Shown: positions 1-7,957 of the stretch, piece by piece
How positions within the stretch are numbered: the first letter of the stretch is position 1
Layout: each line of letters starts with the position of its first letter
Source of the DNA: Prevotellaceae bacterium UBA2852
GTDB lineage: Bacteria; Bacteroidota; Bacteroidia; Bacteroidales; Bacteroidaceae
Length of the DNA stretch: 22,668 nt
Reading direction: 5' to 3'
Assembly (NCBI GenBank): GCA_002350855.1
Contig: DEFM01000008.1
Location: forward strand, 39,662-62,329
Notes under the pieces: generated by a model
Databases searched by the model: none
Seen by the model: only the letters and a program-made list of their open reading frames with translations
What the model was told of the DNA's origin: nothing
Position numbers and translations under genes: made by a program

Positions 1-37
1 GAATTTTTAGAACCTACCTTAATTAATAATTTGTAAT

Positions 38-1255
38 TTATTCATACCTTATCGCTTCGATAGGGTCCATGTTGGCTGCTTTCTGCGCAGGGAAGTAGCC
101 GAAACCAATGCCGATGATGGTACATACGGCGAAGGAGAGGAAGATTGACCACATGGGAATGGATGTGGGCAGTCCGAAGGCTCCGCAGATATAAGTGCCG
201 CCCCATCCGACAAGGACTCCGAGAACACCGCCAGTGATGCTGATGAGGATGGATTCTATGAGGAACTGCGAACTGATGTCTATGCCTCGTGCGCCTACAG
301 ACATTCGCAGACCGATTTCCTTCGTACGCTCAGTCACCGACACAAGCATGATGTTCATGATGCCAATTCCTGCAACAAGCAGTGAGAAAGCGGCTGCCAC
401 TACAAGGATAATGGTAATGGTATCCATAGTGCTCGACATGGTTTCCATCATCTCCTGCTGCGAACGGATGGTGAAGTCATCCTCGGCCTCCCCCCTTAGC
501 TTGTGGTTGTTGCGCAAAATGGTGGTGAGTTCCTCAATGGCCTGATCGGTCATTTCCTCAGTAATAGCTGAGCAGTTGATCGATGAGAAGAAGGTCTGAG
601 CCATGATGCGCTTCATCACCGTAGTGTAGGGAGCGATGATAACGTTGTCCTGGTCCATGCCCCAGCTGTTGTAGCCCTTCGACTTGAGCACACCGACTAT
701 GCGGAAGGGAATGGACTTGAAACGGATGGTCTTGCCTACAGGGTCGCTGCCGTCGGGGAAAAGCTCGTCGACGATGGTTTTTCCCACAACGCACACTTTA
801 GCGCTTTTCTTGATGTCTTCCTCTGTGAATGCATCACCACTCTGGATCACCCATTGCTTTATGTCGAAGTAGTCAAGGCTCTCACCATAGATGCTGGCGT
901 TGGTGTTATTAGCACCGTAGATAGCCTGACCCGAGGAAGACACTTCTGGTGAAACGTAGGTCACGAATTTCTTCTCTTGGAGAATGGATTCGTAGTCGGC
1001 TTGCTTAAGAGTCTGCATGGCCGAAGGGTCTTGGCGTACACCTCCTCGCATGTCGGCACCTGGACGAATCATGATGACGTTCGTACCCATCTGCGAGATG
1101 TTCTGACGCACACTTTCCTTACTTCCCTGACCGATTGCCATCATGATGATAACGGCTGCTACACCAATGATGATACCGAGCATTGAAAGGAATGATCGGA
1201 ACTTATTGTTGAGAATGGCTCTGAAAGCCACTTTGAATAGATTTATGAAATTCAT
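38..1255 (-). CDS. MacB-like ABC transporter permease (FtsX/MacB_PCD)
   Basis: Inner-membrane permease of a MacAB-TolC type exporter, 405 residues. An N-terminal amphipathic stretch is followed by a first membrane segment at about 21-42 (SMLGIIIGVAAVIIMMAIG). A periplasmic MacB_PCD-type domain fills about 45-275. A C-terminal FtsX domain holds three more membrane segments (about 280-306, 330-350, 365-388), with the family-typical NIMLVSVTERTKEIGLR after the second segment and a DPIEAIRYE tail. In E. coli MacB the ATPase is fused in one 648-residue chain; here it is the separate gene immediately upstream (3 bases apart), as in YknYZ-type systems. MacB-type permeases do not move substrate through the membrane themselves but work the periplasmic adaptor and TolC by mechanotransmission. 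It is the last visible gene of the efflux operon; the stop lies 37 bases from the window edge, so further genes cannot be excluded. Family is sure; substrate is unknown. Confidence 0.93.
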   Translation of the reverse strand: MNFINLFKVAFRAILNNKFRSFLSMLGIIIGVAAVIIMMAIGQGSKESVRQNISQMGTNVIMIRPGADMRGGVRQDPSAMQTLKQADYESILQEKKFVTYVSPEVSSSGQAIYGANNTNASIYGESLDYFDIKQWVIQSGDAFTEEDIKKSAKVCVVGKTIVDELFPDGSDPVGKTIRFKSIPFRIVGVLKSKGYNSWGMDQDNVIIAPYTTVMKRIMAQTFFSSINCSAITEEMTDQAIEELTTILRNNHKLRGEAEDDFTIRSQQEMMETMSSTMDTITIILVVAAAFSLLVAGIGIMNIMLVSVTERTKEIGLRMSVGARGIDISSQFLIESILISITGGVLGVLVGWGGTYICGAFGLPTSIPMWSIFLSFAVCTIIGIGFGYFPAQKAANMDPIEAIRYE

Positions 1256-1258
1256 GTC

Positions 1259-2008
1259 TTAATCATCATTATTTACAGGCAGGGCTGCAAGGGCTTCCGC
1301 TGCCGAGAGGATGTTGTTGTTAATGGTATCCTCGCGGATTTTTCCATCGCGCAGCATAATGTTGCGTGAGGAGTATTGTGCTATCTCAGGGTTGTGAGTC
1401 ACGAAGATGATGGTACGTCCCTGAGCATGGAGCTGCTGGAAAAGTACTAGCATCTCAAAGGAGGTGCGGGTGTCGAGGTTACCAGTAGCTTCGTCGGCAA
1501 GAATCACGGCAGGATTGTTGACCAGCGCACGAGCGATTGCCACACGCTGCATCTGTCCTCCCGACATCTGGTTTGACTTATGTTCAAGCCTGTCACCCAA
1601 ACCAACAGCCTTCAAGGCTTTGATGGCTGCATTGCGACGCTGACTGGCATTGAACTTGGGATTGTACATCAGCGGCAGTTCTACATTCTCCACTGCTGTG
1701 GTCTTAGCCAGAAGGTTGTAGTTCTGGAAGACGAATCCGATCTTGCGGTTACGCAGTTTTGCACGCTGTGACTTCGACATCTTCCTCACAGGAGTACCGT
1801 CGAGGAAGTACTCGCCCGAAGTCGGAGTGTCGAGGCATCCGAGCTGGTTGAGCAGGGTGGATTTTCCTGATCCTGACGTACCCATGATGGTGACGAATTC
1901 TCCTTCGAAGATTTTGAAGCTCACACCACGAAGGGCGTGAACCACTTCGTCGCCCACCTTGAAGTCGCGCTTCACATTCTGAAGTTCTATGACTACTTTC
2001 TGTGTCAT
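1259..2008 (-). CDS. ABC transporter ATP-binding protein (MacB/LolD type)
   Basis: Cytoplasmic ATPase of the efflux system, 249 residues. All motifs are visible: Walker [10 protein letters not shown] at 43-51, Q-loop Q95 in [10 protein letters not shown], signature MSGGQ at 148-152 (Met in place of the usual Leu), Walker B VILADE ending D172-E173, D-loop GNLD, and switch histidine H205 in VTHN. The sequence type is that of the MacB/LolD/YknY family, which energises FtsX-fold permeases. A C-terminal tail of about 25 residues ([14 protein letters not shown] region) extends past the ATPase core and could be a contact with the permease. It sits 11 bases after the adaptor gene and 3 before the permease gene, so all are surely co-transcribed. 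A LolCDE-like role is less likely because a MacA-type adaptor and a TolC-type channel are in the same operon. Confidence 0.95.
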   Translation of the reverse strand: MTQKVVIELQNVKRDFKVGDEVVHALRGVSFKIFEGEFVTIMGTSGSGKSTLLNQLGCLDTPTSGEYFLDGTPVRKMSKSQRAKLRNRKIGFVFQNYNLLAKTTAVENVELPLMYNPKFNASQRRNAAIKALKAVGLGDRLEHKSNQMSGGQMQRVAIARALVNNPAVILADEATGNLDTRTSFEMLVLFQQLHAQGRTIIFVTHNPEIAQYSSRNIMLRDGKIREDTINNNILSAAEALAALPVNNDD

Positions 2009-2019
2009 ATTATCTTATA

Positions 2020-3189
2020 TTATTTTGATTCTTTTTTCTGGTTGTTTCTGTTTCGTGGACCAGGCATGAATGGATTGCTTGGCTGGGTGTTGGCTTCTTC
2101 CTCCGAAGCACCCATGATGAATTCTGTAATCACCTTGTCGCCTGCCTTCAGTCCGCTTGTGATTTCGGTGAGAGTACCGTTGGTTGTGCCTGTCTGCACG
2201 GCGATGGCCTTGAAGGTCTTACCCTGCTGGGTCCATACCTTTACTGGAGATTTCACATCTTCGATGGTCTCGTCCTCGGCAAGCAGAGCCTCGTTGGGTG
2301 AGAAGCGCAGAGCCTTTGTAGGAATAGTGAGCACATTGGTCTTCTCAGAAGTGAAGATGGTGACGTTGGCTGTAAGTCCGGGCTTGAGCTTGAGATCTTC
2401 GTTTGGAGCAGAGATAACCACTTCGTAGGTCACCACATTGCTTTCTGTAGTTGCTTCCTGGCGAACCTGGGTAACTGTACCGCTGAACACGTCTTCGGGG
2501 AATGCATCAACGGTGAATGTCACACGCTGTCCTTCTTTCACTCCGCCTATGTCAGCTTCGTCGATGTCTGCAATCACTCTCATGTCGGTGAGGTCCTGGG
2601 CGATGATGAAAAGGGTAGGGGTGGTCATAGCTGAAGCCACAGTCTGTCCTTCCTCAACTTCCTTGCTCAGCACCACGCCGTCGATTGGTGCGGTGATGGT
2701 GGCGTAACCAAGATTAGTCTTGGCTTTCTGCACGTTCTGACGCTGCACTACTACCTGCTGCTTTGCCTGCTCCCATGTGAGTCGAGCGTTTTCAAAGTCG
2801 TTGGCACTCACAAGACCTTTCTCGTAGAGAGTCTTATAGCGCTTATAGTTTGATTCCTGATAAGTGAGGTTGCTCATGGCGTTTGACAGGTTGCTCTCTG
2901 CCGAAGTGAGTTCTGACGTCAGGTTCGTCTTGTCAAGTTCGGCAATGATATCACCCTTGTGTACCACGCTGTTGTAGTCAACATAGATTTTGTCGATGAT
3001 ACCTGATACCTGAGTACCTACTTCCACCTTTGTCACAGGTTCAATAGTACCCGTGGCTGTGATACTTGTGTTTACGTCCTGATAGCTTGCCTCGGCTGTG
3101 GCATAGCTCACTTTCTTTTCTTCGGAACACGATGCAGCCAACACTACTGCTAACATCGCGATACTTCCTAGTTTAATGGTTCTGTTCAT
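2020..3189 (-). CDS. MacA-like periplasmic adaptor, probable lipoprotein
   Basis: Membrane-fusion (adaptor) protein of 389 residues that links the ABC permease to the outer-membrane channel. The N-terminus is a short hydrophobic signal ending in a near-lipobox LAASC with the candidate lipid-bearing cysteine at C21, followed by a polar linker. The core has the usual order: first half of a barrel-sandwich (lipoyl-like) domain with EVGTQVSGIIDKIYVDYNSVV, a long alpha-helical hairpin at about 90-165 rich in Q, N, K and E, the second lipoyl half (ATITAPIDGVVLSKEVEEGQ), a beta-barrel domain, and a membrane-proximal domain reaching GDKVITEF. A polar, basic tail (NRNNQKKESK) ends the protein. E. coli MacA has a transmembrane anchor rather than a lipid anchor, so the cysteine is a notable variant. 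It lies 26 bases after the tolC-like gene. An RND adaptor is the alternative, but no RND pump is present here. Confidence 0.92.
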   Translation of the reverse strand: MNRTIKLGSIAMLAVVLAASCSEEKKVSYATAEASYQDVNTSITATGTIEPVTKVEVGTQVSGIIDKIYVDYNSVVHKGDIIAELDKTNLTSELTSAESNLSNAMSNLTYQESNYKRYKTLYEKGLVSANDFENARLTWEQAKQQVVVQRQNVQKAKTNLGYATITAPIDGVVLSKEVEEGQTVASAMTTPTLFIIAQDLTDMRVIADIDEADIGGVKEGQRVTFTVDAFPEDVFSGTVTQVRQEATTESNVVTYEVVISAPNEDLKLKPGLTANVTIFTSEKTNVLTIPTKALRFSPNEALLAEDETIEDVKSPVKVWTQQGKTFKAIAVQTGTTNGTLTEITSGLKAGDKVITEFIMGASEEEANTQPSNPFMPGPRNRNNQKKESK

Positions 3190-3215
3190 ATGAGTTTTTT
3201 AGTTTTTAAGTTCTT

Positions 3216-4583
3216 TTATAACTGTATCCTCTCTCCGGCATAGAAGCGGAGCATGGAAATGTTGAGCAAAGCTGTATATTTGCTTTGAAGAAGTTGTTGC
3301 TGAGCCTGAAGCAGGTTATTCTTGCCGGTGGTCAGCTCTACGATGTTCTTAAGACCAACCTTGAACTGCTCACTTACGAGGTCGTAGCTTGCCTGCATAG
3401 CGTCTGTATTCTTCTTAGCGTACTGATACTGCTGCTGAGCGTTGCGAGCATTGAGCCAGTAAGTCTCAATCTGACTGTAAAGCTCCTTCTCCGTGTTTAG
3501 CAGAGTCAGTTCGCTGCTCATCTTCGACAGACGAGCTTTAGCTACGTTGGTTTTGTTCTGACGATTGTCGAAGATTGGAATCGACAAGGTCAGACCGATG
3601 GAGTTGCTGAGGTTTGTTTTCCACTGCTCAGGAAACGATGTGCTCTGACCGCTCGAACTGCTTGTTCCTATACCTGCGCTGAGGCTTATGCTTGGCAGAT
3701 AACCACGGCGGGCAATGTCTATGTCGAGGTCTGCCGACTGGATGCTGAGCTGATTGTTGCGGATCTCAGGACGAGAGGCGTAGGCTGCTGACCAAACTTC
3801 TGATTTGGAGGGGAGAGTGGCCATAATACGACTGTCGTCTATTGTGGGAATCACAATGTCAAAATCCTCTGTATTAACTAATTCCAACAATTGCTTCAAC
3901 TTAAGCTTATAGTTGGCGAGCTGGGTCTCGTTGTTGACCAAAGTATATTCGTCCTGACTAACTTGAGACTCCAGTTGAGCAAGATCTACACGGGCAAGAC
4001 TACCCACGTCAACCATTACCTGACCGCGGTCGCGCTGCATCTTCGAAGCTGCAAGCACCTCCTTGCATACATTCACGGCCTCTGCCTGATAGAGAATCTG
4101 AACATAGTATTGCAGAATCTGTTCCTGAATGCTGTTGGCTGTCTCTTCGATATCGTATTCCGACATCTCCTCAGCCACTTCGCTGCGCTTTACGTTCTTG
4201 TAGTTACGTCCACCGTTCCATACCGTCCAGTTGGCGTTGAGGCCATAGCTGCCGTTGTAGTTCACCTCAGAACTTGTCTGAGTCATAGTTCCTCCCGAAA
4301 GGTTTGTGAACGATTCGCTCCAAGGACGCCAAGCCACATTGTGGTTCGACGAGAAAGAGAGGCTGGGGAGGAGACCGGCCTTGTTCTGAGCCACGTCTTG
4401 AGTGCTTTGCTCCTTAGTAAGTTTGCGTTGCTGAAGCTGGATATTGTGTTCCATAGCATAGTTGATGCACTGCTCCAAAGTCCATGGATTACTGATTGTA
4501 GTGGAATTCTGTTCTTGTGCTGAAAGATTGAACGAAGTTGCCGTGAACAGAATAGCGACAACTCCTGACATTTTTTTAATCAT
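3216..4583 (-). CDS. TolC-family outer-membrane efflux channel
   Basis: Outer-membrane factor of 455 residues, first gene of the efflux operon. A signal peptide (MIKKMSGVVAILFTATSFNL, cut probably after SA before QEQN) is followed by two repeats of the OEP domain. The first begins WTLEQCINYAMEHNIQLQQ, a typical OEP opening; the second begins near SRPEIRNNQLSIQSADLDI. Long helical stretches (QLESQVSQDEYTLVNNETQL and NARNAQQQYQYAKKN) fit the periplasmic alpha-barrel. Length and architecture are normal for Bacteroidota TolC proteins, which trimerise as a beta-barrel plus tunnel. Together with the adaptor, ATPase and permease genes it makes a complete tripartite exporter. The gene starts about 100 bases downstream of a -7-like box at 4691-4698. 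Confidence 0.93.
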   Translation of the reverse strand: MIKKMSGVVAILFTATSFNLSAQEQNSTTISNPWTLEQCINYAMEHNIQLQQRKLTKEQSTQDVAQNKAGLLPSLSFSSNHNVAWRPWSESFTNLSGGTMTQTSSEVNYNGSYGLNANWTVWNGGRNYKNVKRSEVAEEMSEYDIEETANSIQEQILQYYVQILYQAEAVNVCKEVLAASKMQRDRGQVMVDVGSLARVDLAQLESQVSQDEYTLVNNETQLANYKLKLKQLLELVNTEDFDIVIPTIDDSRIMATLPSKSEVWSAAYASRPEIRNNQLSIQSADLDIDIARRGYLPSISLSAGIGTSSSSGQSTSFPEQWKTNLSNSIGLTLSIPIFDNRQNKTNVAKARLSKMSSELTLLNTEKELYSQIETYWLNARNAQQQYQYAKKNTDAMQASYDLVSEQFKVGLKNIVELTTGKNNLLQAQQQLLQSKYTALLNISMLRFYAGERIQL

Positions 4584-4690
4584 TATCTGTGTGAAAATTT
4601 ATTGTACGTAGTGATTGACGCCAGATTCTTTCTTAAGTTTAATACTACAGTTTTAGTTTTATACTTTTTTAATCCTTTGCCTACAATATG

Positions 4691-4698
4691 CAAAATTA
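4691..4698 (-). promoter_or_regulatory. Candidate -7 box for the efflux operon
   Basis: On the minus strand this reads TAATTTTG, a full match to the Bacteroidota -7 consensus TAnnTTTG, in an AT-rich divergent intergenic region. No TTTG is found at the usual spacing upstream, so support is only moderate. Transcription would start near 4685 and leave a leader of about 100 bases before the TolC-like gene. Confidence 0.4.
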
Positions 4699-4759
4699 AA
4701 CATTTCTCCACATATTTTAAAATATATAAATCAAAATTCATAATTAAAAAAATTGTTTG

Positions 4760-4767
4760 TAACTTCG
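4760..4767 (+). promoter_or_regulatory. Candidate -7 box for the beta-helix gene
   Basis: TAACTTCG matches TAnnTTTG at all but one base and lies 56 bases before the start codon of the beta-helix gene. The following leader is A-rich, as is common for well-translated Bacteroidota genes. There is no convincing -33 element, so this is a weak assignment. Confidence 0.4.
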
Positions 4768-4823
4768 CAGGAGAATTTTCTAAACACAAACTAAACACCT
4801 AATTAAAGATTAAAAGAATCACT

Positions 4824-6191
4824 ATGAAAAAAATTCTTACAGTTATTATGCTGCTCGTGGCAATGAATGTGGCAGCGCAGAAAGAAATTAAGGTGAACAG
4901 CGCTCGTGAACTCATTGAGGCTATCGGCAGCAATCGCATCATTGTTATACAGGACGGATGCGTACTCAATCTTACTCCCATTCTCAACAATGAGGATTTC
5001 TTCGACCGCGACGGATTTGGCTGGTTGCCCAATTACTATCCCGAACGTAATGGTACTGAGGAACTGAAGGTCAGCTGCAAGTGCTTTGATGGACGTATGC
5101 TTGACCTGATTGGAATCCGTAACCTCACTATTCGTGGTGGAAAGGACTGCAAGATTGTGGTTGAACCGCGTTATGCATATATCTTCAGTTTCTACGGATG
5201 CAAGAACATAAGGTTGGAGCGCCTTACTATCGGACATACCGAAGAAGGGTACTGCGAGGGTGGTGTGATTCTCGCCTCGGGATGCGAGAACCTGAGCATT
5301 GCCAACTGTGACCTCTACGGCTGCGGCACTTATGGACTGGAGACAGCGTCGTGTAGAAATGTGACGATGGAGAAGTCCATCATCCGTGACTGCTCCTACG
5401 GCATAATGCAGATCAGCAACAGCAGCGAGTGTAAGTTCATCGACTGCGACTTCTTCCGATGCCGTGAGTTCAACCTTGTTACACTTTCCGATAGTGAGGA
5501 TGCTTTGTTCCGTAACTGCCGATTCGCCCAGAATCAGGGAGAACTGTTCATGCTGGAGTCGGCTACAAGGTTCGAAAACTGCGAGATACACCACGCTGAA
5601 GATCAGGAGATTGGTAATGTGGACAGCGAAAACTTCATTGCAGACAAGGCAACCAAGGTCTTTCGTGACGATGCTCAGCTTAAAGAACGGAAAATTGGTC
5701 CTAAGTATGCACCGGAACGATTGGGGAATACTTCCTCAAAGGAGATAATAGAAGCCATCCGTAAGCGCTATGCTGAGGTGAAGGAGATGCAGAAGCTAAG
5801 GAAAGAAGCAGAACTGCCACCAAACCAAACTGTAGTGACGAGCAACTATATGGCTGCTGGAGCAGGACCTGTGAACGATGTTACCACCTATTTCTATCTG
5901 GGTGACTACGATGAGGATTTGAACAGGCAGATATATGCTGTCAATTTCATAGTTCGCAAATATAATGTCGGAGCGACTGAGTTCTATCAGGAATTTCTAT
6001 TCGATGAGGACGGAATCCTAATTTTCTATTTCGAGAAGTCGGACAAGGATGAAACCCGATACTACTGGGGATATAACGAGCTGGTTAAAGAGGATGTGAA
6101 GGGAGAGTGCCTGACAGACGAGGTGAATGCATACCGCCTCTCTCAGGAGCTGCTTAATGCCTTCAACCTGCTGATGAACCGCGAATTCTGA
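4824..6191 (+). CDS. Secreted cysteine-rich right-handed beta-helix protein with unassigned C-terminal module
   Basis: A 455-residue exported protein of unknown function. A signal peptide (MKKILTVIMLLVAMNVAAQ) ends near residue 19. Residues about 35-260 show short repeated rungs of the parallel beta-helix type (pectate-lyase-like fold), with phrases such as NLTIRGG, NIRLERLTIG, NLSIANCDLYGC, NVTMEKSIIRDC, CKFIDCDFFRC and LFRNCRF. Seventeen cysteines are present, many in the same place of successive rungs (C162, C190, C208, C232, C253). A helical linker at about 303-332 leads to a compact mixed domain at about 350-430, with YFYLGDY, EFYQEFLFDEDGILIFYFE and TRYYWGYNEL, seen by me as resembling uncharacterised modules of other Bacteroidota secreted proteins. 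No catalytic residues of a polysaccharide lyase could be assigned. It stands alone between the divergent efflux operon and the phosphofructokinase gene. The fold is probable; a carbohydrate-binding or lyase role would be a guess. Confidence 0.8.
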   Translation: MKKILTVIMLLVAMNVAAQKEIKVNSARELIEAIGSNRIIVIQDGCVLNLTPILNNEDFFDRDGFGWLPNYYPERNGTEELKVSCKCFDGRMLDLIGIRNLTIRGGKDCKIVVEPRYAYIFSFYGCKNIRLERLTIGHTEEGYCEGGVILASGCENLSIANCDLYGCGTYGLETASCRNVTMEKSIIRDCSYGIMQISNSSECKFIDCDFFRCREFNLVTLSDSEDALFRNCRFAQNQGELFMLESATRFENCEIHHAEDQEIGNVDSENFIADKATKVFRDDAQLKERKIGPKYAPERLGNTSSKEIIEAIRKRYAEVKEMQKLRKEAELPPNQTVVTSNYMAAGAGPVNDVTTYFYLGDYDEDLNRQIYAVNFIVRKYNVGATEFYQEFLFDEDGILIFYFEKSDKDETRYYWGYNELVKEDVKGECLTDEVNAYRLSQELLNAFNLLMNREF

Positions 6192-6200
6192 TTTTTCTAT

Positions 6201-6228
6201 GTAATTATCATGCGATTATAATAATTAC
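6201..6228. promoter_or_regulatory. 8-bp perfect inverted repeat upstream of the phosphofructokinase promoter
   Basis: GTAATTAT at 6201-6208 and ATAATTAC at 6221-6228 form perfect 8-base arms around a 12-base centre. The repeat begins 9 bases after the beta-helix stop codon, and its right arm falls on the expected -33 region of the next promoter. It could be a weak terminator of the beta-helix transcript or an operator. The arms are almost pure A/T and no long T-run follows. Confidence 0.4.
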
Positions 6229-6243
6229 TTTCAAAAAAATCTG

Positions 6244-6251
6244 TAACTTTG
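6244..6251 (+). promoter_or_regulatory. -7 box of the phosphofructokinase promoter
   Basis: TAACTTTG is an exact match to the Bacteroidota -7 consensus TAnnTTTG. No clear TTTG precedes it. Transcription would start near 6257, giving a leader of about 46 bases made almost only of A and T with many A residues, typical of strongly translated genes in this phylum. Confidence 0.6.
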
Positions 6252-6303
6252 CGGTCAGAAAAATCTAAAACTCAAATAATATAATAATTAAAAAACTAAC
6301 AAC

Positions 6304-7938
6304 ATGGAAAAAAGTTATTTGCAGATTGCTCGTGCTGCTTATCAGCCAAAATTGCCTAAAGCTCTCCTCGGACCAGTAAAGGCTAAGGAAGGTGCTCCAA
6401 CTCAGTCGGTTGGCAACCAGGAAGAAATTAAGGCTCTGTTCCCTAATACCTATGGCATGCCAGTTATCGAGTTCGTTGAAGGTGAGAAGCAGGAACTTCC
6501 TCCATTCAACGTGGGCGTTATCCTTTCCGGCGGTCAGGCTCCTGGCGGTCACAACGTGATCAGCGGTTTGTTCGACGGTATCAAGTCACTCAATGCTGAC
6601 AGCAAGCTCTACGGATTCATCCTCGGTCCTGGCGGTTTGGTTGATCACAAGTACATGGAACTGACAAGCGACATCATCGATGAGTATCGCAACACCGGCG
6701 GTTTCGACATCATCGGTTCAGGCCGTACTAAACTGGAAGAAGTTGACCAGTTTGAGAAGGGTATCGATATTCTCCGTGAGCTGAACATCAAGGCTCTCGT
6801 TATTATCGGTGGTGACGATTCCAACACCAACGCTTGCGTCCTCGCAGAGTACTATGCTGCTAAGAAGTATGGCGTTCAGGTTATCGGTTGTCCTAAGACT
6901 ATCGACGGTGACTTGAAGAATCAGCAGATTGAGACTTCATTTGGTTTCGATACTGCCTGCAAGACTTACTCAGAACTCATCGGTAACATCCAGCGCGACT
7001 GCAACTCTGCTCGCAAGTACTGGCACTTCATCAAGCTGATGGGTCGCTCTGCAAGCCACATTGCTCTCGAATGTGCTCTGCAATGCCAGCCAAACATCTG
7101 CCTCGTGAGCGAGGAAGTAGAGGCTAAGGCTATGTCGCTCGATGACGTTGTTACTTACATCGCCAAGGCTGTGGCCAAGCGTGCTGAACAGGGTAACAAC
7201 TATGGTACAGTACTTATCCCTGAAGGTCTTATCGAGTTCATTCCTGCAATCAAGAAGCTCATTGCTGAACTGAACGACGTGCTCGCTTCTCCAGAAGCTC
7301 AGAACATCGGTCGCAGCGAACAGATTGACTTTGTTAAGCAGCATATCTCAGCCGAGAATCTAGCTGTGTTCAACTCTCTGCCAACAAGCGTGGCTCGTCA
7401 GCTGGCTCTCGATCGCGACCCACACGGAAACGTTCAGGTATCGCTCATCGAGACAGAGAAACTGCTCTCTGCAATGGTTGCCGCTAAGCTTGACAAATGG
7501 AAGAAGGAAGGCAAGTATGTTGGTAAGTTCGCTGCCCAGCACCACTTCTTCGGCTATGAAGGCCGTTGCGCTGCTCCAAGCAACTACGACGCTGACTACT
7601 GCTACTCCCTCGGTTTCAACGCTTCTCGCCTGATTGCAAACGGAAAGACTGGCTATATGTCAATCATCAAGAATACTACTGCTCCAGCTGCTGAATGGAT
7701 TGCAGGTGGTGTGCCTATTACAATGATGATGAACATGGAGCGTCGTAACGGTAAGAACAAGCCTGTTATCCGCAAGGCTCTCGTTGAACTCGACGGTGCA
7801 CCATTCAAGTACTTCGCTGCACGCCGTGATGAATGGGCTGAGAAGACTCTCTATGTTTACCCAGGTCCAATCCAGTACTTCGGTCCTACTGAAGTTTGCG
7901 ATCAGCCAACTTGCACTCTGAAACTGGAACAGGCATAA
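6304..7938 (+). CDS. pfp: Pyrophosphate--fructose-6-phosphate 1-phosphotransferase (PPi-PFK)
   Basis: Cytosolic glycolytic enzyme of 544 residues that interconverts fructose 6-phosphate and fructose 1,6-bisphosphate with pyrophosphate as phosphoryl donor, so the step is reversible and spares ATP. The length fits the long PFP clade found in Bacteroidota, spirochaetes and plants. Visible motifs are [14 protein letters not shown] at 71-84, GGDDSN at 169-174, PKTIDGDL at 197-204 with the catalytic aspartate D201, MGRSAS at 246-251, PEGL at 306-309 and YEGR at 418-421. The second aspartate of GGDD (D172, Gly in ATP-dependent enzymes) and K198 are the classical marks of PPi use. Codon choice is visibly narrower than in neighbours (GCT, ATC, GGT, AAC, CTC, AAG), as expected for an abundant protein. 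It has its own promoter, and the lysozyme gene follows 19 bases later. Confidence 0.96.
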   Translation: MEKSYLQIARAAYQPKLPKALLGPVKAKEGAPTQSVGNQEEIKALFPNTYGMPVIEFVEGEKQELPPFNVGVILSGGQAPGGHNVISGLFDGIKSLNADSKLYGFILGPGGLVDHKYMELTSDIIDEYRNTGGFDIIGSGRTKLEEVDQFEKGIDILRELNIKALVIIGGDDSNTNACVLAEYYAAKKYGVQVIGCPKTIDGDLKNQQIETSFGFDTACKTYSELIGNIQRDCNSARKYWHFIKLMGRSASHIALECALQCQPNICLVSEEVEAKAMSLDDVVTYIAKAVAKRAEQGNNYGTVLIPEGLIEFIPAIKKLIAELNDVLASPEAQNIGRSEQIDFVKQHISAENLAVFNSLPTSVARQLALDRDPHGNVQVSLIETEKLLSAMVAAKLDKWKKEGKYVGKFAAQHHFFGYEGRCAAPSNYDADYCYSLGFNASRLIANGKTGYMSIIKNTTAPAAEWIAGGVPITMMMNMERRNGKNKPVIRKALVELDGAPFKYFAARRDEWAEKTLYVYPGPIQYFGPTEVCDQPTCTLKLEQA

Positions 7939-7957
7939 AGAGCTTAAACATTTTTAT

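Noticed and set aside
38..4583. Reading of the ABC genes as a LolCDE lipoprotein-release system
   Set aside because: A MacA-type adaptor and TolC-type channel are in the same operon, and only one permease gene is present.
4803..5594. Minus-strand open frame of 263 codons opposite the beta-helix gene
   Set aside because: The plus strand has a signal peptide, rung repeats and a promoter; the antisense product shows no domain.
4824..6191. Assigning the beta-helix protein as a pectate lyase
   Set aside because: No lyase catalytic arginine/calcium-aspartate set could be recognised, and the C-terminal module is not part of known lyases.
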